A stretch of 55,229 nt of DNA, from contig NZ_JAAXKY010000032.1 of the NCBI RefSeq assembly GCF_012911925.1, forward strand, positions 1 through 55,229. Reading direction: 5' to 3'. The DNA comes from Pseudonocardia xinjiangensis (GTDB lineage Bacteria > Actinomycetota > Actinomycetes > Mycobacteriales > Pseudonocardiaceae). The notes below the pieces were generated by a model, which saw only the letters and a program-made list of their open reading frames with translations, searched no databases and was not told the DNA's origin. The position numbers and the translations under genes are program-made. Below, one piece after another: positions 32,805 through 42,192 of this stretch. The first letter of the stretch is position 1. The number at the start of each line of letters is the position of its first letter.

Positions 32805-34015
32805 CAGTCGTGCACCGACCCGTCGAGGCGCCGGTTCACCGGCAGCTGCCGCGGGTCGTACGGGAAGCGGGCCGCCGCCTCCTCGTCGACCTCGACGCCC
32901 AGACCTGGCGCGTCCCCGGGATGCATGTATCCGTCCTTGAAGCTGTAGGAGGTGCGGAACACCTCGCCTGCGGGTTCGCGGTGGCCCATGTACTCCTGGA
33001 TCCCGAAGTTCGGTACCGACAGGTCGACGTGCAGTGCGGCAGCCATCGCCACCGGGGAGAGGTCGCCCGGCCCGTGGGAGCCGGTGCGCACCCCGTACAG
33101 GTCGGCGAGGGAGAAGATGCGGCGCAGGTGGGTGATGCCGCCGGCGTGGGTCACCGAGGTGCGGATGTAGTCGATCAGCCGCTCGGTGATCAGCTGCTGG
33201 CAGTCCCAGATCGAGTTGAACACCTCGCCGACGGCCAGCGGCGTGGTGGTGTGCTCCCGGATCACCCGGAACGCCGACTGGTCCTCCGCGGGGGTCGGGT
33301 CCTCGAGCCAGAACAGGCGGTGCGGTTCGAGGTCGCGGCCGAGCCGGCCCGCCTCGATGGGGGAGAGCCGGTGGTGCACGTCGTGCAGCAGGTGGAAGTC
33401 GAACCCGAAGCGCTCCCGGACGGCGCCGAGCATCTCGGGGGCGAAGCGCATGTAGGGCCCGGTGTCCCAGAGGTGCTCGGCGGGCAGCGACGACGAGGCG
33501 GGCTCGTAGAGCTTTCCGTCGGGGGCGGGGACGCCGTAGGTCCCCTCCAGCCCGGGCACCGCCGCCTGGGCCCGCACCGCGAGGTAGCCATCGTCGAGAC
33601 GGCGCGCGACGTCGTCGAGCAGGGCGGGGACGTCGGAGCCGCTGGCGTGGCAGTAGACCAGCACGCCGTTGCGCGCCGCACCGCCGAGCAGCTGGTAGAC
33701 CGGCAGCCCGGCCACCTTCCCCTTGATGTCCCACAGCGCCATGTCGACCGCCGCGATCGCCGTCATCGTCACCGGGCCGCGCCGCCAGTAGGCGCCCCGG
33801 TAGAGCAGCTGCCAGGTGTCCTCGATGCGGGCCGGGTCGCGGCCGACGAGCAGCGGGCACACGTGCTCGGTGAGGTAGGCCGCCACGGCGAGCTCGCGGC
33901 CGTTGAGGGTGGCGTCGCCCCAGCCGACGACGCCGTCGGAGGTGGTGATCTTCAGGGTCACGTAGTTGCGCCCCGGGCCCGAGACGAGCACGCGGGCGTC
34001 GGCGATCGTGGTCAC
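32801..34015 (-). CDS. D-mannonate/D-gluconate dehydratase-like enzyme (ManD, enolase superfamily)
   Basis: 404-aa sugar-acid dehydratase producing 2-keto-3-deoxygluconate. Features are an N-terminal capping domain ([18 protein letters not shown]), metal and base residues in [21 protein letters not shown] and VGEVFNS, and [12 protein letters not shown] plus [11 protein letters not shown], all characteristic of the ManD (RspA) family. Length matches. The GTG start at 34015 overlaps the MHS transporter stop (GTGA) and its end overlaps the kinase start. ManD members use mannonate, gluconate or both with very different efficiency, so the exact substrate is open. Confidence 0.9.
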   Translation of the reverse strand: MTTIADARVLVSGPGRNYVTLKITTSDGVVGWGDATLNGRELAVAAYLTEHVCPLLVGRDPARIEDTWQLLYRGAYWRRGPVTMTAIAAVDMALWDIKGKVAGLPVYQLLGGAARNGVLVYCHASGSDVPALLDDVARRLDDGYLAVRAQAAVPGLEGTYGVPAPDGKLYEPASSSLPAEHLWDTGPYMRFAPEMLGAVRERFGFDFHLLHDVHHRLSPIEAGRLGRDLEPHRLFWLEDPTPAEDQSAFRVIREHTTTPLAVGEVFNSIWDCQQLITERLIDYIRTSVTHAGGITHLRRIFSLADLYGVRTGSHGPGDLSPVAMAAALHVDLSVPNFGIQEYMGHREPAGEVFRTSYSFKDGYMHPGDAPGLGVEVDEEAAARFPYDPRQLPVNRRLDGSVHDW

Positions 34016-35385
34016 GAGTCCTCCTTGTTGCCTCGGCCGGTCCAGTCGGCGTACTCGCGGCCTCCGAGCAGCCCCGGTGCGGTCTCCGGCATCCGGAGGA
34101 GCGCAACGATACTGATCATGGTCAACGCGGCGACGTAGACCGCGACCCAGGTGAACGCGCCGTCGGCCGCCACCAGCAGGGCGGCCGCCACGACCGTGAA
34201 CGGGCCGCTGGCGATCATCGCCCCGAACTGCCAGACGATCGACACCCCGCTGTAGCGGGCCGAGGACGGGAACAGCTCGGGGAAGTAGGACGCCTGCGGC
34301 GCGTACGTCCCGCCGTGCCCGAGCGCGAGACCCGCAACCAGCAGCAGCGTGATGACGGCGACGTCGCCGGTGCGGACGGCGAGGAACGCGGGCACCACGA
34401 GCACGAGGTTGAGCACGGCGGCGCCGAGGAGGACCGGGCGCCTGCCCACCCGGTCGGTGAGCCTGCCGATGATCGGGATCAGGATCAGCTCGGCGATGAT
34501 CGCGATGATCACCGCGTCCAGCACGATCGCCGTGTCGACGCCCTGGCTCTTGGCGTAGGTGACCAGGAAGATCGTGTAGAAGGGGAAGACGGCGGCCTCC
34601 ACGAACTTGGTCAGCGTGCCGCCGATCACCTCGCCGCGGTTGTCCCGCACCAGCGTGGCGAGCGGGGATCTCACCGGCTGCCGCTCCTTGACCGCCCGGA
34701 ACGCCGCCGACTCCGGCACGCGGAGGCGGATGTAGAGCCCGATCACCACCACCACGGCACTCAGCAGGAACGGCACGCGCCAGCCCCACGAGAGGAACTG
34801 CTCGTCGGTGAGCCGGGCGTCGAGCACGGCGAACAGCGCCGTCGGGATGAGGTAGGCCGCGGGGGAGCCGAGCTGCACGAAGCTGGTGACGAAGCCGCGG
34901 CGCTCCGGCGGGGCGGCCTCCGCGGTCAGCAGCACGGCCCCGCCCTGCTCGCCGCCGACGCCGAACCCCTGCACGAGGCGCACGATCACGAGGATGACCG
35001 CGGCCCAGATGCCGATCTCGTCGTAGGTGGGCATCAGGCCGACCGCGAACGTGCCGATGCCCGTCAGCAGCAGCGTGTAGACCAGCGTGCGCTTGCGGCC
35101 GACCCGGTCGCCGACCCAGCCCCAGAAGATCCCGCCGAACGGGCGGGCGAAGAAGCCGACGGCGTAGGTGGAGAACGCCGCGAGCGTCCCGACCAGCGGG
35201 TCGACCTCGGGGAAGAAGACCGTGTTGAAGACCAGCGCCGAGGCCGTGCCGTAGATGAAGAAGTCGTAGTACTCGGCGATCGTGCCGATCACGGACGCGG
35301 CGACCGTGCGGCGCAGCATCGCCGGGGTCGTGGCGGGCGCCCTGGCGTGGTCCCCGCCGGGCGCGGGATCGAGTTCGGTCGGCAT
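34012..35385 (-). CDS. MHS-family metabolite:H+ symporter (MFS)
   Basis: 457-aa carrier with 12 predicted membrane helices. The N-terminus has [19 protein letters not shown], the acidic motif that marks the metabolite:H+ symporter branch, followed by [13 protein letters not shown] and the [11 protein letters not shown] segment. ATG 35385 is supported by AGGAGAG seven bases upstream. It is the first gene of the sugar-acid operon and overlaps the dehydratase start, so it probably imports the aldonate or uronate. A GntR gene is divergent, 89 bp away. Confidence 0.92.
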   Translation of the reverse strand: MPTELDPAPGGDHARAPATTPAMLRRTVAASVIGTIAEYYDFFIYGTASALVFNTVFFPEVDPLVGTLAAFSTYAVGFFARPFGGIFWGWVGDRVGRKRTLVYTLLLTGIGTFAVGLMPTYDEIGIWAAVILVIVRLVQGFGVGGEQGGAVLLTAEAAPPERRGFVTSFVQLGSPAAYLIPTALFAVLDARLTDEQFLSWGWRVPFLLSAVVVVIGLYIRLRVPESAAFRAVKERQPVRSPLATLVRDNRGEVIGGTLTKFVEAAVFPFYTIFLVTYAKSQGVDTAIVLDAVIIAIIAELILIPIIGRLTDRVGRRPVLLGAAVLNLVLVVPAFLAVRTGDVAVITLLLVAGLALGHGGTYAPQASYFPELFPSSARYSGVSIVWQFGAMIASGPFTVVAAALLVAADGAFTWVAVYVAALTMISIVALLRMPETAPGLLGGREYADWTGRGNKEDS

Positions 35386-35408
35386 CGACTCTCCTGTGGC
35401 AGCGGGCA

Positions 35409-35446
35409 TTGTCATACGATCCACTGCCATACAAGCACTACCATAC
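35409..35446. promoter_or_regulatory. FadR/GntR-type operator candidates
   Basis: TTGTCATACGA (35409-35419) fits the FadR-subfamily consensus T-N-G-T-N3-A-C-N-A. Next to it are two direct repeats, CACTGCCATAC (35422-35432) and CACTACCATAC (35436-35446), 14 bp apart. All lie between the divergent transporter and GntR genes, so the site can control both. Confidence 0.6.
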
Positions 35447-35474
35447 TGGCGGAGGCAACCGGTACGGTGGCCCG

Positions 35475-36191
35475 GTGGGACGGGGGGAGCCAGGGCACCG
35501 GTCGGCACGCGTCGTCGTGTACGAGCAGCTGCGCCGCCGGATCGTCAGCGGCGAGCTGCCGCCCGGCGCCCCGCTCTCGGAGAACGACCTGGCCGCCGAG
35601 CTGTCCGTGTCGCGCACCCCGGTCCGCGAGAGCCTGATCCTGCTCGCCGACGAGGATCTCGTGCAGGTCTTCCCGCAGCTCGGCTCGTTCGTCTCCCGGG
35701 TCGACATCCGCCACGTCGCCGATGCGCAGTTCGTGCGGGAGGCGATCGAGATCGCCTCCCTCCGCGACGCCGCCGACCGCCTCGACGCGCCGGCCCTGGC
35801 CGCCCTGCGCGACGTGCTCGCCCGGCAGCGCGCCGCGGGCGACGACGTCGAGGAGTTCTTCCGGCTCGACGAGGAGTTCCACCAGATGCTGCTCGGCGTC
35901 GGCGGCCACGCCGGGGCGTGGCGGGCCGTCCAGTCGGCGAAGGTCCACCTCGACCGCGCCCGCCGCCTCGGGCTCCGCACGGTGAGCCCCGTCGCCCCCC
36001 TGGTCGCCCAGCACACGGCCGTGGTCGACGCCCTCGCCGCGGGCGACCCGGAGGCGGCCGAGACGGCGCTGCGGGAGCACCTGCGCGCGGTGTTCGACGA
36101 CATCGAGCGGATCCGCGAGCGATCCCCCGAGCTGTTCACGAGCGAGGGGACGAGCCGCCCGGCGCGTCGCAACATCACCGTCTGGCGCTGA
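35475..36191 (+). CDS. GntR-family regulator, FadR/FCD type
   Basis: 238-aa regulator. The winged HTH spans about residues 12-80 (VYEQLRRRIVSGELPPGAPL, LSVSRTPVRESLILL), and the C-terminal all-helical FCD domain has metal-ligand-like residues in RLDEEFHQMLL, QHTAVVDAL and LREHLR. The GTG at 35475 is used because the HTH begins soon after; upstream sequence is promoter. It is divergent from the sugar-acid operon and most likely represses it until a pathway acid such as mannonate or KDG binds. Confidence 0.93.
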   Translation: MGRGEPGHRSARVVVYEQLRRRIVSGELPPGAPLSENDLAAELSVSRTPVRESLILLADEDLVQVFPQLGSFVSRVDIRHVADAQFVREAIEIASLRDAADRLDAPALAALRDVLARQRAAGDDVEEFFRLDEEFHQMLLGVGGHAGAWRAVQSAKVHLDRARRLGLRTVSPVAPLVAQHTAVVDALAAGDPEAAETALREHLRAVFDDIERIRERSPELFTSEGTSRPARRNITVWR

Positions 36192-36207
36192 CCCCGCCCC
36201 CACCCCC

Positions 36208-36285
36208 CGCGAGTCGCCCAGAACCGGTGCGCGAGTCGCCCAGAACCGGTGCGCGAGTCGCCCGGAACCGGTGCGCGAGTCGCCC
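36208..36285. repeat. 22-bp-period repeat array (copy C, one orientation)
   Basis: Four reverse cores CGCGAGTCGCCC start at 36208, 36230, 36252 and 36274, exactly 22 bp apart, with nearly identical spacers (RGAACCGGTG). Unlike copies A and B there is no opposing arm. It lies between the converging GntR and LacI genes. Confidence 0.92.
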
Positions 36286-36359
36286 GATGAGCGCGACGAG
36301 ATCCGCGGATCGGCCCGGTGGAGGGCGGACAGGTGGGTCTCGCAGCGATCAGTGGGTGG

Positions 36360-37406
36360 TCAGCGGGCCGCGGAGTGCTCGACCGCGACCCGGCGGGGCT
36401 CGGCGGGTGGGGCGGCGCACGAGCCCCGCACCACGAGCCGGGTGGGTAGTCGCACGTGCGTCTGAGGCAGGTCGCGGCCGGCCAGCAGCTCCACGAGCAT
36501 CTCGATCGCGCGCTGGCCCATCAGCTGCAGCGGCTGCTCGATCGTGGTGAGCCCGGGCTCGGTCATCGCGCTCTCGGGGACGTTGTCGAACCCGATGACC
36601 GACAGGTCGCCGGGTACCCGCAGGCCCAGCGCCATGGCGACGTCAATCGTCGTGATCGCGGAGACGTCGTTAGCGGCGAAGATCGCCGTGGGCCGGTCGG
36701 GCAGGGTCAGCAGCTGCCGGGCTGCGTCCTCGGACGCCGAGTCGTCGTAGCCGCCTGCCCGCACCAGGTCCGGGTCGGGGGTGATGCCGGCGGCCTGGAG
36801 GGCGCTGCGGTAGCCCTCCTCGCGCTGCGGGCCGGACTCGAGGTCGCGCGGTGGCCGCCTGAGCAGGCCGATGCGCCGGTGCCCCAGGCCCAGCAGGTGC
36901 TCGACGGCGAGCTGGGCGCCACGGAAGTTGTCGGAGTCGACGGTGGGGACCTCCGAGCCGGTGTGGGGGTCGACGGCGACGACGGGGGTGGAGAACGGGG
37001 CGGTGTCCACCGTGGGCGTGACCATCACCGCGCCGTCGATCAGCGTGCCGGAGAGCCGGGACAGGTAGCGGTGCTCCCAGCCCATGCGCTCGGCGCCCTT
37101 CCCGCCTGCGGCGTAGACGACCAGCTCGTACCCGGTGCCCTTGATGGCGCGGGCCGCGCCCTTGAGCAGCTCGGCGCTGTAGGGCTCGATGTCCCACACG
37201 AGTACGCCGATGACGTTGGTGCGGTGGTTGCGCAGGCTGCGCGCGACCAGGCTCGACTCGTACCCGAGCTCGGCGATCACCGCGCGCACCCGGTCGACGG
37301 TGCTGGTGGCGACGCCGTAGCGGTCGTTGAGCACCTTGGAGACCGTCGAGACCGACACGCCGGCCCGGGCGGCGACATCGTGGATGGTCACGCGGCTGTA
37401 GCTCAC
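36360..37406 (-). CDS. LacI-family transcriptional repressor
   Basis: 348-aa repressor. The HTH reads VTIHDVAARAGVSVSTVSK with VLNDRYGV, followed by ELGYESSLVARSLR in the hinge; the effector domain contains FAANDVSAITTIDVAM and VIGFDNVPESAMTEPGLTT. The GTG at 37406 puts the HTH at the N-terminus, as is usual. It is divergent from an ABC sugar import operon, and a perfect 14-bp palindrome sits between them at 37433-37446. It probably responds to an oligosaccharide or its product. Confidence 0.94.
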   Translation of the reverse strand: MSYSRVTIHDVAARAGVSVSTVSKVLNDRYGVATSTVDRVRAVIAELGYESSLVARSLRNHRTNVIGVLVWDIEPYSAELLKGAARAIKGTGYELVVYAAGGKGAERMGWEHRYLSRLSGTLIDGAVMVTPTVDTAPFSTPVVAVDPHTGSEVPTVDSDNFRGAQLAVEHLLGLGHRRIGLLRRPPRDLESGPQREEGYRSALQAAGITPDPDLVRAGGYDDSASEDAARQLLTLPDRPTAIFAANDVSAITTIDVAMALGLRVPGDLSVIGFDNVPESAMTEPGLTTIEQPLQLMGQRAIEMLVELLAGRDLPQTHVRLPTRLVVRGSCAAPPAEPRRVAVEHSAAR

Positions 37407-37432
37407 GGGGGCAGACTGTAGCGTGTAGAAAA

Positions 37433-37476
37433 CGTTATCGATAACGATTGACACGCTCCGCGACACGTTGCAAGAT
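37433..37476 (+). promoter_or_regulatory. LacI operator and promoter of the sugar import operon
   Basis: CGTTATCGATAACG (37433-37446) is a perfect palindrome with central CG, typical of LacI sites. Two bases on, TTGACA (37448-37453) and, after 17 bases, CAAGAT (37471-37476) make a good forward promoter. The operator abuts the -35 box. The ABC operon begins at 37624, leaving a long 5' untranslated region. Confidence 0.75.
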
Positions 37477-37623
37477 CCCTGCAGTTCCAGTCCAGCGGGC
37501 TGAGATTCCACCTAGCGGAAAAGTTCGGCAGGGCACCGGTGCCAGTCGTCTGACGTCGGTGCCGCGCGATCACCGACGTGCCCCGGGTCCACCGTCGGGA
37601 CCGGGGTCAGAGAGGCGGACAGA

Positions 37624-38937
37624 GTGAAGGCATCGGTCAGGACGCGGAGGGCCGTGGCCGCGGTGGGAGTCGCCGTGGCGCTCGCCGGCGCAGCGGCCTG
37701 CGGCACCGCGGGGCCCCAGGCGAGCGGCGGGGGCGTCGCCTCGGCGTGGATCATCAGCGGGGTCACGGAGAAGGCGTTCGACAACTCCTTCGACGCCTGG
37801 GACTCCGCCCATCCCGACCAGAAGTTCGCCATCCAGTCGTTTGCGAACGACCCCTACAAGCAGAAGATCCGCACCGCCGTCGGGGCTGCCGACGCCCCCA
37901 CGCTGATCTACGGGTGGGGCGGCGGGGTGCTGCGGTCCTACGTGCAGGCCGGCTCGGTGGACGACATCTCCGACCTCGCGGCCGACCCCGCGCTGAAGGG
38001 CCGCTTCCTGCCCTCGGTGGCGGCGGTCGGGCAGGTGGACGGCAAGACCTACGCCGTGCCCAACAACGGGGTGAAGCCCGTGATGTTCTATTACAACAAG
38101 GACCTGTTCGCGAAGATCGGCGCCCAGCCCCCCGCCACCTGGGGGGAGATGATGGCGCTGGTGCCGCGGTTCCAGGCCGCCGGCGTCTCGCCGTTCGCCG
38201 TGGCCGGCCAGCCGAAGTGGCCGCTGCTGCCGTGGTTCACCTACCTCGTCGACCGCATCGGCGGCCCCGACGTGCTGAACGGGATCGTCGCGAACAAGCC
38301 GGACGGCTGGTCCGACCCCGCGGTGCTCCAGGCGAACCGGATGATCCAGGACCTGGTGAACAAGGACGGGTTCATCAAAGGCTTCGCGTCCGTCTCCACC
38401 GACAGCGGCGCCGACGTCGCGCTGCTCTACACGGGCAAGGCCGCGATGACCCTCGGGCTGCCCGCCACCTACCAGACGATCAAGACGGGCGACGCGCAGT
38501 TCGTCGCGGACGGCAAGCTCGGCTACTTCGCGTTCCCCGCCGTGGAGGGCGGCAAGGGCGACCCGGCGGACGTGGTGGGCAACCCGTCGAACTACTGGTC
38601 CATCTCCGCGAAGGCCACCCCGCAGGAGAAGCAGGTGGCGCGCGACTACATCAAGAGCAACCTGCTGAACGACCAGTACTCGGCGGACCTGCTCGCCGTC
38701 GGCAACGTGCCCCCGGTGGCCGGCCTCGACGACAAGCTCGCGGCGTCGACCGACCCCGCCTACTTCCGGGCCGTCTACGACGCCACGGCGAAGGCGCCGA
38801 ACTTCCAGCTGTCGCTGGACCAGGCGCTGACCCCGGCGCAGGGTGACGCGCTGCTGACCAACCTGCAGCAGGTCTTCCTCGGCCAGATCACGCCCGAGCA
38901 GTTCTCCACCGCGATGAACGCCACGATCGGCAGCTGA
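37624..38937 (+). CDS. ABC importer solute-binding lipoprotein (carbohydrate)
   Basis: 437-aa extracytoplasmic binding protein of the CUT1 family (extracellular solute-binding family 1). The signal peptide has a twin-Arg-containing basic start (RTRR), a hydrophobic core and lipobox AAAC with Cys 26. Mature features include an N-terminal GWGGGVL strand and FYYNKDLFAKIGAQPPATW, the family's signature segment. GTG 37624 starts the reading frame. It is the first gene of the LacI-controlled import operon and is followed by two permeases; the ATPase subunit is not in the operon, so a shared MsiK-like ATPase is expected. Confidence 0.93.
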   Translation: MKASVRTRRAVAAVGVAVALAGAAACGTAGPQASGGGVASAWIISGVTEKAFDNSFDAWDSAHPDQKFAIQSFANDPYKQKIRTAVGAADAPTLIYGWGGGVLRSYVQAGSVDDISDLAADPALKGRFLPSVAAVGQVDGKTYAVPNNGVKPVMFYYNKDLFAKIGAQPPATWGEMMALVPRFQAAGVSPFAVAGQPKWPLLPWFTYLVDRIGGPDVLNGIVANKPDGWSDPAVLQANRMIQDLVNKDGFIKGFASVSTDSGADVALLYTGKAAMTLGLPATYQTIKTGDAQFVADGKLGYFAFPAVEGGKGDPADVVGNPSNYWSISAKATPQEKQVARDYIKSNLLNDQYSADLLAVGNVPPVAGLDDKLAASTDPAYFRAVYDATAKAPNFQLSLDQALTPAQGDALLTNLQQVFLGQITPEQFSTAMNATIGS

Positions 38938-38942
38938 GCGCC

Positions 38943-39875
38943 GTGACCGTCTCGACTGCATCGACCCCGGCCCCGGCGCTCGTCCGGGAGCCGGAGGGCC
39001 GACCGCAACGCAAGGGCGCCAGCGGGCTGCTCGCCGTGCCCGCGCTCGCGTTCTTCGTGGTCTTCGCGCTCGTCCCGCTCGCCGGTGCCGTGGTGCTGAG
39101 CTTCGCCGACTGGGACGGGCTGGGCGAGGTCGGCTGGGCGGGCTGGCGCAACTGGTCCGGCGTGCTCACCGACCCCGTCACCGGCCAGGCCCTGCTGCTG
39201 ACGCTGAAGATCATGGTGGTGTCCTGGCTGGTCCAGACCCCGATCAGCCTGCTGCTCGGCGTGTTCACCGCGGGCACGCAGCGCTACCGCGCGCTGCTGG
39301 CGGTGCTCTACTTCGTGCCGCTGCTGCTGTCCTCCGCCGCCGTGGCCATCGCGTTCAAGGCCATCCTCGACCCGAACTTCGGGATCGGTGGGGCCCCAGG
39401 GCTCGGCTTCCTGGCGCAGGACTGGCTCGGCGACCCCGACCTCGTGCTCTACGTGGTGATCTTCGTGATCGCCTGGCAGTTCGTGCCGTTCCACACGCTG
39501 CTCTACCAGGCGGGGGTCCGGCAGATCCCGACCTCGCTCTACGAGGCGGCCACGATCGACGGCGCGAGCACCTACCAGCAGTTCCGCCACATCACGCTGC
39601 CGCAGCTGCGCTACACCATCGTCACGTCCTCGACGCTGATGCTGACCGGTTCCCTGACCTACTTCGACGTGGTGTTCGTGCTCACCGGCGGCGGTCCGGG
39701 GACGGCGACGCGGTTGCTGCCCCTCGACATGTACCTCACCGGGTTCTCGGCCAACGACATGGGCGGGGCCAGCGTGCTGGCCGTGATCCTCGTGGTGGCG
39801 GGGCTGGGACTGGCCTTCGTGCTGACCAGGTTCTCCGGCTTCGCCCGCATGAGCAGCGAGCAGGAAGGGCTCTGA
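38943..39875 (+). CDS. ABC sugar permease, MalF/UgpA type
   Basis: 310-aa inner-membrane permease with six predicted helices. The ATPase-contacting EAA loop is seen as EAATIDGASTYQQFRHITLP near residue 200. The cytosolic N-terminus is charged. It starts 5 bp after the binding protein and overlaps the next permease by one base, which shows co-translation. It forms the import channel with its neighbour. Confidence 0.93.
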   Translation: MTVSTASTPAPALVREPEGRPQRKGASGLLAVPALAFFVVFALVPLAGAVVLSFADWDGLGEVGWAGWRNWSGVLTDPVTGQALLLTLKIMVVSWLVQTPISLLLGVFTAGTQRYRALLAVLYFVPLLLSSAAVAIAFKAILDPNFGIGGAPGLGFLAQDWLGDPDLVLYVVIFVIAWQFVPFHTLLYQAGVRQIPTSLYEAATIDGASTYQQFRHITLPQLRYTIVTSSTLMLTGSLTYFDVVFVLTGGGPGTATRLLPLDMYLTGFSANDMGGASVLAVILVVAGLGLAFVLTRFSGFARMSSEQEGL

Positions 39876-40771
39876 TGGCAGTCACGGTCACGGCGGGGGA
39901 GCGGTCGGTGCGGCAGCGCCCCGGGCCGGCACCCGTCCGTCGCTCACGCGGTCTGCGGCGCCCGCCCAACGTGCTCGCCGGGCTCGGCGGCTTCGTCTGG
40001 CTGGCGGTGATCATCCTTCCGATCTACTTCGTGGTGATCTCCAGCCTCCGCAGCCAGGCCGGGTTCTTCTCCACGAACCCGCTGGTCCCGCCCACCGACA
40101 TCACCTTCGACAACTACCTGCTGGTGCTGCAGAGCGGGTTCGGCCTGTACTTCCTCAACAGCGTGATCATCACGGTGTCCGCCGTGGCGGCGACGGTGGC
40201 GATCTCGCTCATGGCCGCCTACGCGGTGGTGCGGGGCAACGGCCGGTTCGTCCGCTCGACGTTCTCGGTGTTCCTGCTGGGCCTGGCGATCCCGACCCAC
40301 GCGACGATCATCCCGCTCTACTACATGATCACCAGGACGCACCTGTACGACAGCCTCGCCGCGCTGGTGCTGCCGTCCATCGGGTTCGCCGTGCCGATCA
40401 CCGTGCTGATCCTCGCGAACTTCATGCGCGACATCCCGAACGAGCTGTTCGAGTCGATGCGGCTCGACGGCGCCGGTGACTGGCGCATCCTGTGGAACCT
40501 CGTGCTGCCGCTGGCCCGCCCCGCGCTGGTGACCGTGGCGATCTACGACGGCCTGCACGTGTGGAACGGGTTCCTGTTCCCGCTGATCCTCACCCAGAGC
40601 GCCGACAAGCGCGTGCTGCCGATGGCGCTGTGGACGTTCCAGAGCGAGTTCACCGTGAACGTGCCCGGCGTGCTCGCGGCCGTCGTCCTGTCGACGCTGC
40701 CGATGCTCGCCGCGTACGTGCTGGGCCGCCGCCATCTCGTGCGCGGTCTCACCGCCGGCTTCGGCAAGTGA
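39875..40771 (+). CDS. ABC sugar permease, MalG/UgpE type
   Basis: 298-aa permease with six helices and the EAA loop ESMRLDGAGDWRILWNLVLP near residue 190, where E and G are conserved. The N-terminal extension is Arg-rich. ATG 39875 shares its first base with the last base of the preceding stop. Together with the MalF-type partner and the lipoprotein it makes a CUT1 oligosaccharide importer. Confidence 0.93.
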   Translation: MAVTVTAGERSVRQRPGPAPVRRSRGLRRPPNVLAGLGGFVWLAVIILPIYFVVISSLRSQAGFFSTNPLVPPTDITFDNYLLVLQSGFGLYFLNSVIITVSAVAATVAISLMAAYAVVRGNGRFVRSTFSVFLLGLAIPTHATIIPLYYMITRTHLYDSLAALVLPSIGFAVPITVLILANFMRDIPNELFESMRLDGAGDWRILWNLVLPLARPALVTVAIYDGLHVWNGFLFPLILTQSADKRVLPMALWTFQSEFTVNVPGVLAAVVLSTLPMLAAYVLGRRHLVRGLTAGFGK

Positions 40772-40806
40772 CCCCGATCCCGTTCGACGAAGGAGAGTCC
40801 CACCCC

Positions 40807-42192
40807 ATGCACGACGAGTCCGTGATGATCCGGGTCGACGGCGACCACCTGGCCACCGCAGCAGGTGTTCCCGTGCGGCTGCGCGGGGTGGGTCTGGGCG
40901 GCTGGATGAACATGGAGAACTTCATCACCGGCTACCCCTCCACGGAGGAGTTGCAGCGCAAGGCGATGCGCTCGGTGCTCGGCCCGGAGGTGGCCGACGC
41001 GTTCTTCGACCGCTTCCTGGAGGTGTTCTTCACCGACGAGGACGCCCGGTTCCTCGCCGAGCGCGGGATGAACTCCGTGCGACTGCCGTTCCACTACCGC
41101 CACTTCGAGGACGACGCCCGGCCGCTGGAGCTGAAGGAGGAGGGCTTCCGGCTGCTGGACCGGGCGATCGACGCGTGCGCCCGCAACGGCCTCTACACGG
41201 TGCTGGACCTGCACGCCGCGCCCGGCTTCCACAACCAGCGCTGGCACAGCGACAACCCCACGCACCGGTCGTTCTTCTGGACCCATCGCCACTTCCAGGA
41301 CCGGGTGGTGCACCTGTGGGAGGCGCTCGCCGACCGCTACAAGGACAACCCGTGGGTGGCCGGCTACAACCCGCTCAACGAGCCCGCCGACTCCGACGGC
41401 GAGGCGATCGGCCCGTTCTACGAGCGGCTGCACAAGGCCATCCGCGCGGTGGACCCCCACCACGTGATCTTCCTCGACGGCAACCGGCACGCCACGGAGT
41501 TCGACGCCTTCGCCGATCCGTGGGAGAACACGGTCTACACGGTGCACGACTACGCGTTGGCCGGGTTCGCCGACAGCGGTGACTACCCGGGGATCTCCCG
41601 CGGGCAGTACGTCGACCGCGACTACATCGAGCAGCGTTTCCTGCAGCGCTCGGAGTACATGCGCCGCACCGGCACGCCGATCTGGGTGGGCGAGTTCGGC
41701 CCGGTCTACAGCGGTGACCCGGTCCGTGACGACGCCCGCTACCGGGTGCTCGACGACCAGCTCGACATCTACGACGAGCACGCCGCCGGCTGGAGCCTGT
41801 GGACCTACAAGGACATCGGGCTGCAGGGCGTGGTGCACGCCGCGCCGGACTCGGCGTACCTGCAGCGGATCGCGCCGGTGCTGGAGAAGAAGGCCCGGCT
41901 CGGCGTGGACGTCTGGGGCGGCGTCGACACCGGGGTGCGCCACATCCTCGACCCGATCGAAGCCACGGTGGCCGAGGAGTTCCCCGACTTCGACCCGCTG
42001 CCGTTCGGGCAGCAGCAGTGGATCCACGTGCTGGTGCGCCACATCCTGCTGGCGGAGCCGATGGTGCACGACTTCGCCCGCTGCTTCGCCGGGATCGACG
42101 CCGAGCAGGCCCGGGCGCTGGCCGACTGCTTCGCGTTCGGGCAGAGCGTGGTGCGGACCAGGCTCGTCGAGGTACTGGAGAAGCACCTGTGA
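40807..42192 (+). CDS. Cytosolic GH5-family glycoside hydrolase
   Basis: 461-aa (beta/alpha)8 glycosidase of the cellulase (GH5) superfamily. The acid/base Glu is in NPLNEPAD and the nucleophile Glu in WVGEFGP; LRGVGLGGWMNMENF, RLPFHYRHF and VLDLHAAPGFHN are typical barrel segments. There is no signal peptide, so it should act on an imported oligosaccharide. ATG 40807 has AAGGAGAG upstream. The C-terminal 100 residues after the barrel are unassigned. It follows the permeases by 35 bp and overlaps the enolase-type gene (GTGA), which places it firmly in the operon. Confidence 0.9.
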   Translation: MHDESVMIRVDGDHLATAAGVPVRLRGVGLGGWMNMENFITGYPSTEELQRKAMRSVLGPEVADAFFDRFLEVFFTDEDARFLAERGMNSVRLPFHYRHFEDDARPLELKEEGFRLLDRAIDACARNGLYTVLDLHAAPGFHNQRWHSDNPTHRSFFWTHRHFQDRVVHLWEALADRYKDNPWVAGYNPLNEPADSDGEAIGPFYERLHKAIRAVDPHHVIFLDGNRHATEFDAFADPWENTVYTVHDYALAGFADSGDYPGISRGQYVDRDYIEQRFLQRSEYMRRTGTPIWVGEFGPVYSGDPVRDDARYRVLDDQLDIYDEHAAGWSLWTYKDIGLQGVVHAAPDSAYLQRIAPVLEKKARLGVDVWGGVDTGVRHILDPIEATVAEEFPDFDPLPFGQQQWIHVLVRHILLAEPMVHDFARCFAGIDAEQARALADCFAFGQSVVRTRLVEVLEKHL

